DNA of 26,643 nucleotides from CAYYEF01 sp964470825 (GTDB taxonomy: Bacteria > Patescibacteriota > Minisyncoccia > Phycocordibacterales > JAACPR01), in contig CAYYEF010000007.1 in the NCBI GenBank assembly GCA_964470825.1, forward strand, positions 1 through 26,643. Direction: 5' to 3'. The first letter of the stretch is position 1. Every line of letters starts with the position of its first letter. The notes below the pieces were generated by a model. It ran no database searches. It was not told where the DNA came from and saw only the letters and a list, made by a program, of their open reading frames with translations. Made by a program: the position numbers and the translations under genes. Below are positions 13,088 through 21,992 of the stretch, one piece after another.

Positions 13088-13609
13088 ATGGCTATAATAA
13101 CAATCTTTGGTTTGGCTGGTACCGGAACCAGCTCATGCGGCAAACTTCTTGCTAAAAAACTTAATTATGAATTTATGTCTACTGGTAACCTTGTTCGGGC
13201 CTGTGCTAAGGATCTAGGACTTGAGCTTCATGAATACGAAAAGTTATTACATGAAAACCCAGACAAAGATAAAGAGTTTGATCAAAAAATTAAACAGATT
13301 GGTCTAGAAAAAGATAATTTGGTTATAGATAGTAGATTGGCGTGGCACTTCATACCTCATTCAAAGAAAATAAAATTTCATTGTCCAGATGAAATTAGAT
13401 TAAAAAGAATTTGTCTTCGAGATAATTTATTTTTAGAAGAAGCAAAAAAAGTAACTTTTTTTAGAGAAAATAATCATATGACTAGATATCAAGATTTGTA
13501 TGGTATCAAAGACTACACAAGCGATAATAACTTTGATTTTATTATAGAAACAAGCACAATGACTCCAGAAGAAATTGTGGATGTAATTGTTAAAAAACTA
13601 ATTAGTTAA
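13088..13609 (+). CDS. Cytidylate kinase-like protein, archaeal type
   Basis: The 173-residue protein fits the short archaeal-type cytidylate kinase family. It begins with a P-loop GLAGTGTSSCGK (about 8-19), in which the usual GKS/GKT is GTS, as in the archaeal CMP kinases with GSGTTT loops. It continues with a FMSTGNLVR nucleotide-site segment (about 29-37), VIDSRLAWHF (about 80-89) and a terminal FDFIIETSTMTPEEIVD block. It would phosphorylate CMP/dCMP to the diphosphate in the cytoplasm. The gene is alone on the plus strand behind a leaderless promoter, and its last 12 bases overlap the convergent small membrane protein gene. Confidence 0.85.
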   Translation: MAIITIFGLAGTGTSSCGKLLAKKLNYEFMSTGNLVRACAKDLGLELHEYEKLLHENPDKDKEFDQKIKQIGLEKDNLVIDSRLAWHFIPHSKKIKFHCPDEIRLKRICLRDNLFLEEAKKVTFFRENNHMTRYQDLYGIKDYTSDNNFDFIIETSTMTPEEIVDVIVKKLIS

Positions 13610-13813
13610 TTTCAAAAAAGCAGTATATCCTTCACGTAATAATTCAACCAAAAAATTAACTATAAGAAGTATTATTTTCCAAGCAATAATTATACCCGGA
13701 ATAATTATTTTTGTTATAAATTCTAATGGACCATATCCAAGCAGTTGAGCAATTACTAGTACAATAATAAGTAAAATTATAAAACGTATAAATCCCCTTT
13801 GTTTATTTTTCAT
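13598..13813 (-). CDS. Small two-helix membrane protein
   Basis: I choose ATG 13811-13813 (71 residues), because an extended -10 (TGCTAGAAT) ends eight bases before it; an upstream ATG at 13831 would add six residues and overlap that element. The protein has a basic N-terminus (MKNKQRGFIR) and two hydrophobic helices (about 11-27 and 37-60). Short proteins of this kind often sit beside pseudopilin genes in Patescibacteria, and this one follows the pseudopilin by 40 bases. The function is unknown; membrane tethering in pilus assembly is a guess from position. Its 3' end overlaps the convergent kinase gene by 12 bases. Confidence 0.65.
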   Translation of the reverse strand: MKNKQRGFIRFIILLIIVLVIAQLLGYGPLEFITKIIIPGIIIAWKIILLIVNFLVELLREGYTAFLKLTN

Positions 13814-13821
13814 TTTATTTA

Positions 13822-13830
13822 ATTCTAGCA
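13822..13830 (-). promoter_or_regulatory. Extended -10 element of the small membrane protein gene
   Basis: On the minus strand this reads TGCTAGAAT, identical to the element before ftsW. It ends eight bases before the ATG at 13813. Confidence 0.42.
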
Positions 13831-13853
13831 TTTATAAAATAACTTTTGGAATT

Positions 13854-14360
13854 TTATTCAACACAAGGAGCAATTGTTCCGTTACTTCCATCATAAAAAA
13901 TATTGTTAAGCATCGCGTATTTTGAAAATAATTCTTTTTTTACATTCGAAGTGTTAACACTAGTATACACAAAAATTTTTCCTTGCTCATATTCTGAAAT
14001 ATCTATATTTTTACCAGAGCAATAGTAATAGGTACCAATAAAGGCATCTGTTTTTAAAATATACTTTTTAGTAGAATCAAAAGGGTTAATTGGTGTTTGT
14101 GGTAAATATTTAGGAACCAAACCTGTTAATTCTACTGGAAAATTTTGTGGATAGTCTCCTGTATCAGTTTTATACAACTCCGCAGCATTTTTAATTTGAA
14201 TCATGTCGCTTATTAATTTAGAAGCCTTTGATCTTTCCCTGGCTTGATTTAAAGAAGATAGTATTACAGCTGAAAGTAAAGATATTATTGAAATAACAAC
14301 AAGCAATTCTATTAATGTAAATCCTCTTTTGTTATTATTTTTTTTAAAATAAAATTTCAT
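13854..14360 (-). CDS. Type IV pilin-like protein (pseudopilin)
   Basis: The 168-residue protein has a basic leader (MKFYFKKNNNKRG) cut before FTLIELLVVISIISLLSAV, the classical prepilin site with Glu at mature position 5. The rest is a pseudopilin-type domain: a continuing helix with ARERSKASKLISDMIQIKNAAELY, then TDTGDYPQNF and a C-terminal Cys pair (about 117 and 166). It resembles type II secretion/minor pilin G-like proteins more than the Cys-rich pilin at 3111. After removing the false gap next door, its ATG lies three bases after the stop of the M23 peptidase gene, so it is translated as part of that operon. Confidence 0.88.
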   Translation of the reverse strand: MKFYFKKNNNKRGFTLIELLVVISIISLLSAVILSSLNQARERSKASKLISDMIQIKNAAELYKTDTGDYPQNFPVELTGLVPKYLPQTPINPFDSTKKYILKTDAFIGTYYYCSGKNIDISEYEQGKIFVYTSVNTSNVKKELFSKYAMLNNIFYDGSNGTIAPCVE

Positions 14361-14363
14361 TTT

Positions 14364-15829
14364 TTATAAACTTGGTAAGTAACTCATTGGATCAAGATAT
14401 GCGTTAAGGTCAGCAAAAGGACCTGNNNNNNNNNNNNNNNNNNNNNNNNNNNNNNNNNNNNNNNNNNNNNNNNNNNNNNNNNNNNNNNNNNNNNNNNNNN
14501 NNNNNNNNNNNNNNNNNNNNNNNNNCTTGGTAAGTAACTCATTGGATCAAGATATGCGTTAAGGTCAGCAAAAGGACCTGTAGCGTTTGTGGCAGCACAT
14601 CCAGAACCTCCTGGTTTATAATCACCATAACGTCCAATTTTGACTCCTTGAGAGGCATATAGGGTTAAGTGTAAGTGAGGACCAGTAGTGATTCCGGTAT
14701 TACCAGATAGGGCAATTACATCTCCTACTGATACTTTATCACCAGGGCTAACAAGAATGCTTGATAAGTGAGCATATAAAGAACTGATTCCGTTATCGTG
14801 CTCTATCAAAATCCATTTACCCCAAGCATAACAACCAGGATACGCATCAGTATTTCCTGTACCTTTAACTGTTCCTGAGCCAATAGATTTTATTTTTGTG
14901 CCGATAGAAGCACCGAAGTCTGTTCCTGGATGAAAGGCACGTCCGTAAATTCCCGGATTTGTTTTGGCAAATTGAGAACCTCCAAATTGCTGAGTGATGG
15001 TTATACTATCAAGAGGCCAACCAAACACACCACGCTTTGCAGACGGATAGGAATTTGGATCAATTAAGAATTTAATTTTTGATTCAATATCAAGCACTTC
15101 TTGCTCGAAAGCTTTTTTCTGTGCCTCCTTTTCTTTTAACAATCTTTGGTATTCAGCTTCCTTATTTTTTGTTTGAGTTAAGATGTTTTGTTGTTCTTTC
15201 TTTGTTTGATTCACTGCATCTGCTTGCCCATCTAATTCTTTCTTATATTGAGCTAGTTGAGCTTTTTCTGCAGCCTTCTGAGCTTTTGTTTCACGTAATT
15301 CAGCACTAATGCTCAATAAATAATCTATTTCATTTTGGAAGGTATTTTGGACCACGATACTTTGTTCAAGCTCTGTCCAAAAATCAGAAAAATTTTCTGA
15401 CGACAGAAAAAGTTCTACAATATTTTTATTCTCTAGAGAATTTATGTGTCTGATTGATTGTGCGATACCAGCTGTATGATCATCAACTAATTTTTGTTTG
15501 TCGGTTATTTCTAAATCTAGTTTATTTATAGTAAGTTCTGCTTTTTGTATTTGAACTTCGGTGGATTTAATTTCACCAATAATTTTTTTTCTACTTGCTT
15601 CAAGAGAGTTTATTTTGCTTTGGAGAGTACTGGCTTGGCCACTTGTTTCATTCAAAAGTTTCCTTTGCTCAGCTATTTCAGCGTCAAGACGCTCAAGCTC
15701 CTTTCTTTTTTGTTGTATTTGTTCAGTTAGATTATCTATTTCCTTTTGATCAGCAAAAGAAATTAAAGGAATAATCAAAAAACTTAAAAGAAAAAAAACC
15801 AATATTTTTTTATTATATGGTAATTTCAT
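14364..15829 (-). CDS. Coiled-coil M23 peptidase, interrupted by a false gap
   Basis: The protein has a signal peptide (about 1-26, cut after SFA), a long coiled coil (about 28-250) and a LytM/M23 domain with zinc ligands His300 and Asp304 (FHPGTDFG) and His385/His387 (GPHLHL). All catalytic ligands are present, so it should be an active peptidoglycan endopeptidase, with an EnvC-like layout. The 100-N run (14426-14525) lies in the last codons. The 55 bases before it (14371-14425) and after it (14526-14580) are identical. Removing one copy and the Ns gives 1311 bases, 436 codons plus TAA at 14364, ending in SYLPSL. The start overlaps gltX by 17 bases. Confidence 0.9.
14371..14580. repeat. 55-bp direct duplication flanking the gap
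   Basis: Bases 14371-14425 and 14526-14580 are identical. Both encode the same C-terminal residues of the M23 protein, so this is a contig-end overlap rather than a biological repeat. Confidence 0.9.
14426..14525. other. Assembly gap (100 N)
   Basis: Exactly 100 undetermined bases, the usual fixed-length scaffold filler. The flanking 55-base duplication and the restored reading frame indicate that the two contigs actually overlap and no sequence is missing. Confidence 0.95.
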
Positions 15830-17171
15830 TTAACTTTTTAATACTTGTCTTTATTCTTTCTATAGATTCTTTTTTACCTAATAGAGAAATTAAAACAAAA
15901 GGATCAGGGGATTTGTCTTTGCCTGATAATGAGTATCGAAGAGGCCATAACACATTCCCTTTTCCATTTTCGTTAGCATAATTCCAGATTAAGTTTTTAA
16001 CATTGGTAGGATCTTTTAGTTGATCTTCCTGAGCATTTTCTATTAGTTCTGCTACTTTGCTTAGGTGCATTAGAGTTTCTACGTTAGGAGTTTCCTTCCA
16101 AATAATTTTTTGAATTTCTGAAATATTTGGAGCACTAAAAAAGTAATCAAAGTCCCCTGCTTCAATCAGATTTTTTAAATCATCAAAAACATTTATTTTT
16201 TCAATAATAATATTTTTTAAAGAAATAATTTTTTCATGAAGCTTCTCGTCTTCCAGTTGAAACTTTTCAAAATATTTTTTAACACTCTCAACAAAAACCG
16301 AATTATCTATTTTCTTTAAATATTCTCTGTTGTACCAATTAAGTCTTTCTTCATCAAAAATAGCACCAGACTTACTTACTCTTTCAATAGAAAATTCTTG
16401 GCACAGTTCTTCAATCGAAAATATCTCTCTTTCGTCTCCTGGATTCCAGCCAAGCATAGCAAGATAGTTGATTAGAGCGCCCTTTAGATAACCTTTCTCT
16501 CTAAAAGAATTAAGAGAAGTTGGACCATGTCTCTTTGACATCTTTGATCTGTCTTTACCTAAAATAAGCGGTAAATGGGCATATTTAGGGGTTTTAGCCC
16601 CAATAGCTTCTTGAATAAGTATTTGCCGTGGAGTATTTGAAATTCCGTCTTCTCCACGAATAATGTGAGTAATACCCATTTCAAAATCATCTACAACTAC
16701 AGCTAGATGATATAGTGGTTCAGTTAATGATTTGGCAATAACAAAGTCACCCAGCTCAGTTGTATCAAAAGTAATTTCTCCACGAATTAAATCATTAAAG
16801 GTAATTTTTTTATTTGGATTTTTGAAACGAATAACCTCGGTACGTTCGCCACCTTCTTCTTTTGAGACGTAAGCTTTTTTATTTTTGATAAGCTTTTCTA
16901 AATATTTTTTATATATTTCTGAGCGTTCTGATTGTCTATAAAAAGAGTCGTGATCTAGACCAAGCCACTTTAAATTTTCTAAAATATTTTCTTCGAATTC
17001 TTTGGTACTTCTTTCTTTATCTGTGTCTTCGATTCTTAATACAAATTTTCCGCCGTGTTTTTTGGCAAATAAATAATTAAAGAGTGCAGTTCTTGCAGTA
17101 CCAAAATGCAATACTCCTGTTGGAGAAGGTGCGATTCTAGTTATTATTTTTTTCTTGAATAAGTTAAACAT
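15813..17171 (-). CDS. gltX: Glutamate--tRNA ligase
   Basis: The 452-residue class I synthetase carries RIAPSPTGVLHFGTARTAL (about 12-30, the HIGH-type motif), FVLRIEDTD (43-51) and DRSKMSKRHG (about 207-216, the KMSKS loop). The stretch between AYVSKEEGG and EVIRFKNPN (about 99-118) is shorter than in most GluRS and has no Cys pair, so the zinc-binding part of the acceptor-binding domain is missing. It charges tRNA-Glu. CPR genomes generally rely on misacylated Glu-tRNA-Gln plus GatCAB, so it may be non-discriminating (inference). The gene follows murG by one base and overlaps the M23 gene by 17 bases. Confidence 0.95.
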   Translation of the reverse strand: MFNLFKKKIITRIAPSPTGVLHFGTARTALFNYLFAKKHGGKFVLRIEDTDKERSTKEFEENILENLKWLGLDHDSFYRQSERSEIYKKYLEKLIKNKKAYVSKEEGGERTEVIRFKNPNKKITFNDLIRGEITFDTTELGDFVIAKSLTEPLYHLAVVVDDFEMGITHIIRGEDGISNTPRQILIQEAIGAKTPKYAHLPLILGKDRSKMSKRHGPTSLNSFREKGYLKGALINYLAMLGWNPGDEREIFSIEELCQEFSIERVSKSGAIFDEERLNWYNREYLKKIDNSVFVESVKKYFEKFQLEDEKLHEKIISLKNIIIEKINVFDDLKNLIEAGDFDYFFSAPNISEIQKIIWKETPNVETLMHLSKVAELIENAQEDQLKDPTNVKNLIWNYANENGKGNVLWPLRYSLSGKDKSPDPFVLISLLGKKESIERIKTSIKKLNEITI

Positions 17172-17172
17172 T

Positions 17173-18300
17173 TTAATTTTCGTGCTCTAAAGCAGTGTTA
17201 ATAATTTCTTGGGCTATGGTTTCTGCTGCTTCTGGTTTAGCAAAAGATTTTGCGCCGTCAGCCATCTTATTATAATTATCTGAATTAGAAAAGATGCGCT
17301 CAAGTTCCTCAAGAAGAATTGTTCTATTTAGGTTTGCTTCTTCAATTACAATTGAGGCCCCACTTCTAGCATAGTTATAAGCATTTTTTCTTTGATGGTC
17401 TCCATTTGAATCAGTAATTGGGATAAGAATGCTTGGAATTCCCCATAAAGCAATTTCAAAAATAGTTGAGCCGGCTCGACTTATAACAAGATGAGAAGAA
17501 CCTGCCGCCATTCTCATGGCTAAATCATCCATATAATCAAAAGGTTTATATCTGTCTGCGTATTGTGAAGAAGATAGAATCATGTCAGAAGTTTCTTTTA
17601 CTTCTTTATAATTTGCTTTACCAGTTTGGTGAATAATCTGAAATTTTTCTACAAGCTGTGGCAGAGTATCAATTATTAATTCATTAATAATTTTTGCTCC
17701 TTGTGAACCACCCAGAACAAAAAGTATTGGAATATTTTCTTCGAGATTAAGAAATTCTTTGGCACCTTCTTTTGTTATGAAAGCAACTTCTTTACGAACA
17801 GGATTACCGGTCCAAGCTACTTTTTCTTTATTAAAATAATTTGCAGCATCGGGATATGAAACTGCTATTTTATCAGCAAATTTTCCAGCCCACTGATTTA
17901 CTCTACCTGGTACGCTATCTGATTCATGAATCACTACGGGAATCCCTAAAATATGACCAGCCAGAACTACGGGAAAACTTCCATATCCTCCTTTACTAAA
18001 AATAACATCTGGATAAATCCAAAATACTCGCCACATAGCCATAACTATTCCAATAGCAGTTTTTATCATGTCGAAAAAATTCTCTATAGAAAAGTATAGA
18101 CGAAGTTTTCCTGCAGGGACTTGATAATATATTATTTGATTATCAAACAAGGTTTTTCGATCATAAGGATGAGGAGCAACAAAATATAAATTTGGGGGTA
18201 TTAATTTATTTTTGGCAGCATGATCTTTTATGGCTTGAGCCACTGCAATAATAGGATAAAAATGCCCTCCTGTTCCCCCTCCTGTTAATAAGATTTTCAT
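17173..18300 (-). CDS. murG: UDP-GlcNAc--lipid I N-acetylglucosaminyltransferase MurG
   Basis: The 375-residue protein is a full-length MurG with the N-terminal GGGTGGHFYP loop (7-16), SKGGYGSFPVVLAG (about 103-116), VIHESDSVPGRVN (about 123-135) and the second glycine-rich region FVLGGSQGAKIIN (about 195-207). Near the C-terminal domain, SRAGSTIFEIA binds UDP-GlcNAc. It converts lipid I to lipid II at the inner face of the membrane. Its ATG overlaps the ftsW stop in an ATGA, indicating translational coupling, and gltX begins one base after its stop. The mraY-ftsW-murG order is a compact remnant of the division and cell-wall cluster. Confidence 0.97.
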   Translation of the reverse strand: MKILLTGGGTGGHFYPIIAVAQAIKDHAAKNKLIPPNLYFVAPHPYDRKTLFDNQIIYYQVPAGKLRLYFSIENFFDMIKTAIGIVMAMWRVFWIYPDVIFSKGGYGSFPVVLAGHILGIPVVIHESDSVPGRVNQWAGKFADKIAVSYPDAANYFNKEKVAWTGNPVRKEVAFITKEGAKEFLNLEENIPILFVLGGSQGAKIINELIIDTLPQLVEKFQIIHQTGKANYKEVKETSDMILSSSQYADRYKPFDYMDDLAMRMAAGSSHLVISRAGSTIFEIALWGIPSILIPITDSNGDHQRKNAYNYARSGASIVIEEANLNRTILLEELERIFSNSDNYNKMADGAKSFAKPEAAETIAQEIINTALEHEN

Positions 18301-19403
18301 ATTTTTTGTTGATATCTAGAAATGTTAAATATTATTCCCACTGCAAAAAGCGTAAAGAATAAGGCAGTTCCTCCCTTGCTAATAAACAATAGCGGCAGGC
18401 CCGAAAGCGGAAATAATCCAAGCATTGATGCTATGTTTAAAAATGACTGACTTACAATCATTATAACAATTCCTAGCATAACCAGTCCACCAAAAGTATC
18501 GAGACTTCTTTGTGATAATTGAACACCTCTTATAAACAAAGTAAAGAAAAGGGCTACTATAATAATGGCGCCGATAAAACCGAATTCTTCAGAAGCAACT
18601 GCAAAAATAGAGTCACTAATTGGTTCTGGTAAGTAATTAAATTTTTGAACACTTTGACCGAAACCTCTACCAAAAAATCCACCTGATCCAATAGCGATTA
18701 ATGATTGTTGAATTTGATAACCAGTAGTCAAAGAATTTTCAGCAGGATTTAAGAAAGTAACAATACGATCCAAAACATATGGACGAATAGCAACGACTGC
18801 TCCTGCCCCAATCAAACCAATTACTGCCAAGATGGCCAGGTGACGTTTTTTTGCTCCAGCAATAAGATACATAGAAAAACCAGCCAAAAGCATAATCATA
18901 GTAGTATCCATATCAGGTTGTAAAACTAGAGGTAAGCTAGCTAATCCTGAAATTACCAAAAAAGGAATTAGGCCATATTGGAATGTTTGAATTTTGCTTT
19001 TAAAACTAGAAAACCACATAGCTAAAAATAAAATGTATCCAATTTTTAGGAATTCTGATGGTTGAAAAGAAACTGGGCCAAGAATAATCCAACGTTTTGC
19101 TCCATTAAATTCAACTCCAATTCCAGGAATAAAAACAGCTAGAGTTAGAATTATCCCAATGGCATAAAGCCAAATGCTGTAGGCTCCTAAAAATCTGTAA
19201 GGTATATTGGCTAAAATAACACAAACAATTCCACCCAGGAAAATACCAAAAAATATCTGATTAAAAGCAACTGATCCAAGTTTTACTCCGTCTCTAGCTA
19301 GAAGGCCAAGTGAAGCAGATAAAAATATAACTAAACCTAAAACAAGAAGAGATAGAATCGTGAACAAAAGTATTTTATCAATATGTTTTGACTTAGAACT
19401 CAT
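18297..19403 (-). CDS. ftsW: SEDS glycosyltransferase FtsW
   Basis: The 368-residue protein is a multi-pass membrane protein (about ten helices) of the FtsW/RodA/SpoVE family. Family blocks include NGAKRWIILGPVSFQPSEFLKI (read in parts: GAKRWI at about 100, FQPSEFLK at about 112-119), PDMDTTMIM (about 163-171) and SGGFFGRGFGQSVQKFNYLPE (short blocks GRGFG and FNYLPE at about 244-259). The late ISKGGTALFFT segment is typical of FtsW. It polymerises lipid II glycan strands at the septum. FtsW rather than RodA is chosen from its place between mraY and murG. An extended -10 ends seven bases before the ATG, so it may have a promoter of its own inside the cluster. Confidence 0.93.
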   Translation of the reverse strand: MSSKSKHIDKILLFTILSLLVLGLVIFLSASLGLLARDGVKLGSVAFNQIFFGIFLGGIVCVILANIPYRFLGAYSIWLYAIGIILTLAVFIPGIGVEFNGAKRWIILGPVSFQPSEFLKIGYILFLAMWFSSFKSKIQTFQYGLIPFLVISGLASLPLVLQPDMDTTMIMLLAGFSMYLIAGAKKRHLAILAVIGLIGAGAVVAIRPYVLDRIVTFLNPAENSLTTGYQIQQSLIAIGSGGFFGRGFGQSVQKFNYLPEPISDSIFAVASEEFGFIGAIIIVALFFTLFIRGVQLSQRSLDTFGGLVMLGIVIMIVSQSFLNIASMLGLFPLSGLPLLFISKGGTALFFTLFAVGIIFNISRYQQKI

Positions 19404-19410
19404 TAAAGAT

Positions 19411-19419
19411 ATTCTAGCA
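19411..19419 (-). promoter_or_regulatory. Extended -10 element of ftsW
   Basis: On the minus strand TGCTAGAAT ends seven bases before the ftsW ATG (19403), in the only gap (43 bases) inside the dac-mraY-ftsW-murG-gltX series. Confidence 0.42.
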
Positions 19420-19446
19420 TTAAAAAATCTTTATAGGTTGTGGATT

Positions 19447-20526
19447 TTAAAATATCAGAGCAATAATAATACCAAGACCAGCAGTAATGACAGAGAAAAC
19501 CCAAAAACGCATTACTATTTTATATGCAGGCCAACCAAGGGCTTCAAAATGATGATGAATAGGAGCGGCGATAAAAATCTTTTTCCCATTTCTTAATTTT
19601 TTTGAAGCAATTTGTAAAAGGCTTGATAGAGCTGTGATGATAAGAGGCATGGCGACAATTGGCAGAACAAAAAGTCCAATTCCACCACCAAGTTCATCAG
19701 TCATAAATGCTACTACTGCCAAAGTAATTGTTAGAGCCATACTTCCTGTCTCAGACATATAAAATCTAGCGGGAGGAATATTAAACCAAAGAAAAGCCAG
19801 AATCGCTCCTACAATTGCAGCACAGAACGCAGCTAGGTCTATTTGGTTTAGTGAAAAGGCAATAATTGAATAAGCAGCATAAACAGTAGCAAAAACTCCA
19901 CCAGATAAACCATCTAAACCATCAATTACTCCAGAAGTATAAATAAATAATATAACTGCAATAAAGAAAGGAATAATTAAAATACCAATATCAATTGGAC
20001 CAAATAAAGGCATATGAATAGCAGAAACATCTAATTTAAAATGAAACCAAGCTGATACCACTAGTCCAATTAAACCAACAACAAACAATCTTTTTTTAAG
20101 AGACAAACCACCTGCAATATGTCCACCACTTCCCTTTATTTCAAGTAAGTCATCTAGCATTCCCACCAAAGCTCCAATAATTAAAGTAGCGAAAGGAATC
20201 CATGTTTGATTTCTACTAATAAATTCTAACTTATAAAAAATTTCTAGACCCGGAATTGAAAGTTGAGCAATAAGCCAAAGTGCAATAAAAACAATAGAAG
20301 CACTAATCCAAATAATTGTTCCTCCTAAACGAGGAGTCCCTACTTCTTTGTCTTTGTGTAGTTCATTGAAAATCGGAGTGGCACTACCGTCTGTAGCTAC
20401 TTTTCCAGCTTTCTTTTTCCACATCTTGTTTTTATACAAATAGTTTGAAATATAAGGAGTAATTCCAATACCAACAATGAAAGTTATAACTGCTGGTAAA
20501 ATTATTTTTATTACATCTATAATCAT
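19447..20526 (-). CDS. mraY: Phospho-MurNAc-pentapeptide transferase MraY
   Basis: The 359-residue membrane protein has the MraY signatures: GTPRLGG (about 63-69), the aspartate pair in GMLDDLLEIKG (about 122-132), LSLKKR, the GVIDGLDGLSGG block (about 199-210) and APIHHHFEALGW near the end (about 325-336). It links phospho-MurNAc-pentapeptide to undecaprenyl phosphate, forming lipid I. About ten membrane helices are visible. It starts one base after the carboxypeptidase stop and precedes ftsW. A loop near residues 45-62 (DGSATPIFNELHKDKE) looks longer than in model species. Confidence 0.96.
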   Translation of the reverse strand: MIIDVIKIILPAVITFIVGIGITPYISNYLYKNKMWKKKAGKVATDGSATPIFNELHKDKEVGTPRLGGTIIWISASIVFIALWLIAQLSIPGLEIFYKLEFISRNQTWIPFATLIIGALVGMLDDLLEIKGSGGHIAGGLSLKKRLFVVGLIGLVVSAWFHFKLDVSAIHMPLFGPIDIGILIIPFFIAVILFIYTSGVIDGLDGLSGGVFATVYAAYSIIAFSLNQIDLAAFCAAIVGAILAFLWFNIPPARFYMSETGSMALTITLAVVAFMTDELGGGIGLFVLPIVAMPLIITALSSLLQIASKKLRNGKKIFIAAPIHHHFEALGWPAYKIVMRFWVFSVITAGLGIIIALIF

Positions 20527-20527
20527 A

Positions 20528-21442
20528 TTAATTATTTATATTTTCTAATATTTCCAAAGCATCGTCAAAGCGAGTTTTGCTGTCCGGAGAACCCAGAATA
20601 ACTATGGCTATAGGCTCATTTAATCCTTTATCAACGATTAAGGCAAGGTTACCACCCGCCAGGTCTGTATAACCCGTTTTAGAAGCAATAAGCCCATCTA
20701 TTTTGCCAGTAATGTCATTAGTATTTTCGATGGTATGAATTAATCCATCTGTAGATCTTACTGAAACTTTTTTGACGGTTGTGGCTTCAAAAATATCTGG
20801 ATAATTCATGATGGTATATTGTAAAAGAGTGGCTACGTCTTTGGCGCTACCAACAGCACTAGCGGTTACTATATTAATATCTAAACCGGTTGGATTTTTA
20901 AAATAAGAATCACCAAGACCAATTTGTTTGGCAGTGATATTCATTTCATCAATAAAAGTTTTTTGATTATTTAATACTCCGGAAATTGCTGTTGCTGTAT
21001 CATTAACAGATCCTGTCATTGTAATATCAATCAGATCTTTTAATTTAAAAATCTCCTGAGAAGATAAGTAGTATTCACCCTCTGTAGCTAAATCTTGATC
21101 AGATATTTTAATTAATTGGTTATTATCAGCATTTCTTTTTGCTACAAGGGCAGTCATAATTTTTGTTAAAGAAGCAAGGGGCAGTTTTTCATTTTCATTT
21201 TTGGCATACAAAACTTTTCCAGTATTAAGATCTTTAACGTATGCTGCTTTGGCTTTTATATTGATATTTAAAATAGGGGTTTCGGTAATTTTTTCAGTTA
21301 TTTCTGGTTTTTCTTCAGCAACGACTTCTGCTGGTTTTTTATTAAAAACATTTACTACTATTACAGTAATTAAAAGCACGGTAACTGGAATTAAAACCAA
21401 ACCAAGTGATAAAAATATTTCTTTGTTACTGCGTTTGTGCAT
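20528..21442 (-). CDS. D-alanyl-D-alanine carboxypeptidase (class A PBP4-type fold)
   Basis: The 304-residue protein has a short cytoplasmic start, a membrane anchor (about 10-31), a Pro/Glu/Thr-rich linker (37-56) and a serine peptidase S11 domain. The three active-site motifs are present: SLTK (91-94), SVN (145-147) and KTGYT (255-259). It would trim the terminal D-Ala of peptidoglycan stem peptides outside the membrane. The usual C-terminal beta domain of DacA-type enzymes is absent, since the protein ends shortly after the catalytic fold. The ATG lies within the 3' end of scpB (17-base overlap) and is preceded by a Shine-Dalgarno-like GAGG at good spacing, one of few in the window. Confidence 0.93.
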   Translation of the reverse strand: MHKRSNKEIFLSLGLVLIPVTVLLITVIVVNVFNKKPAEVVAEEKPEITEKITETPILNINIKAKAAYVKDLNTGKVLYAKNENEKLPLASLTKIMTALVAKRNADNNQLIKISDQDLATEGEYYLSSQEIFKLKDLIDITMTGSVNDTATAISGVLNNQKTFIDEMNITAKQIGLGDSYFKNPTGLDINIVTASAVGSAKDVATLLQYTIMNYPDIFEATTVKKVSVRSTDGLIHTIENTNDITGKIDGLIASKTGYTDLAGGNLALIVDKGLNEPIAIVILGSPDSKTRFDDALEILENINN

Positions 21443-21989
21443 TTTTAGCCTCTTCGTTATTATTCATAAAATTCTCAATGTCTGTGCGAACCTTTTCATA
21501 TTCTGGCATTTCAGCTACAGATTTAATGCCCATAAAATTCAATAAATCGTTGCTGGCTTTATAATAAAATCCTCTTTCATCTTCAGGATTGATTTCTTTC
21601 TCAACAAGGCCTCGAATCATCAGATTTCGCATAATGAATTGAGAATTAACCCCACGAATATAATCAATCTCACTTCTTTTTATAGGTCCTTTGTATAAAA
21701 TAATAGATAAAGTTTCGAGCGCCGCTTTTGAGAGTTCTTTGTTTAATTCTTCTTTCAGAAGAGTTTCGATTAAAGGTCCATTTTCAGCAGCAGTAATTAG
21801 AGAAAGTTCTTTACCATCATTTAGTAATTGAATTCCCCTATTTTCCAAATTTGAATTTAAAGAATTTGCCGCTTCAACGATTTGAGTTTCATTAACACTC
21901 AAAATTTTTGCTAATTCTGAAATTTTTACCGGTTCTGCTTTCCAGAACAAAATACTTTCTATTTGTTTTTCTAATTTTTGTATTTCCAT
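21426..21989 (-). CDS. scpB: Segregation and condensation protein ScpB
   Basis: The 187-residue protein has the ScpB double winged-helix layout: IEIQ-type start with QIESILFWKAEPVKISELAKIL (blocks ESILFWKAEPV at about 11-21), then LSKAALETLSIILYKGPIKRSEIDYIRGVN (blocks AALETLSIILY and IDYIRGVNS at about 89-121) and a final FYYKASNDLLNFMGI. ScpB pairs with ScpA and bridges SMC heads during chromosome organisation. The gene begins three bases after the scpA stop, and its end overlaps the carboxypeptidase start, so scpA, scpB and the carboxypeptidase gene form a coupled unit. The C-terminus is charged and variable. Confidence 0.94.
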   Translation of the reverse strand: MEIQKLEKQIESILFWKAEPVKISELAKILSVNETQIVEAANSLNSNLENRGIQLLNDGKELSLITAAENGPLIETLLKEELNKELSKAALETLSIILYKGPIKRSEIDYIRGVNSQFIMRNLMIRGLVEKEINPEDERGFYYKASNDLLNFMGIKSVAEMPEYEKVRTDIENFMNNNEEAKNAQTQ

Positions 21990-21992
21990 AAT

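Noticed and set aside
14384..14425. Protein tail ending QVLLLTLTHILIQ for the M23 peptidase when translated through the N run
   Set aside because: It is an out-of-frame reading created by the false gap; the collapsed sequence gives the correct SYLPSL ending.
15079..15749. Several plus-strand open frames opposite the M23 peptidase coiled coil
   Set aside because: They are shadows of the Lys/Glu/Gln-rich coiled coil, with Leu/Phe/Ser-rich products typical of antisense frames.
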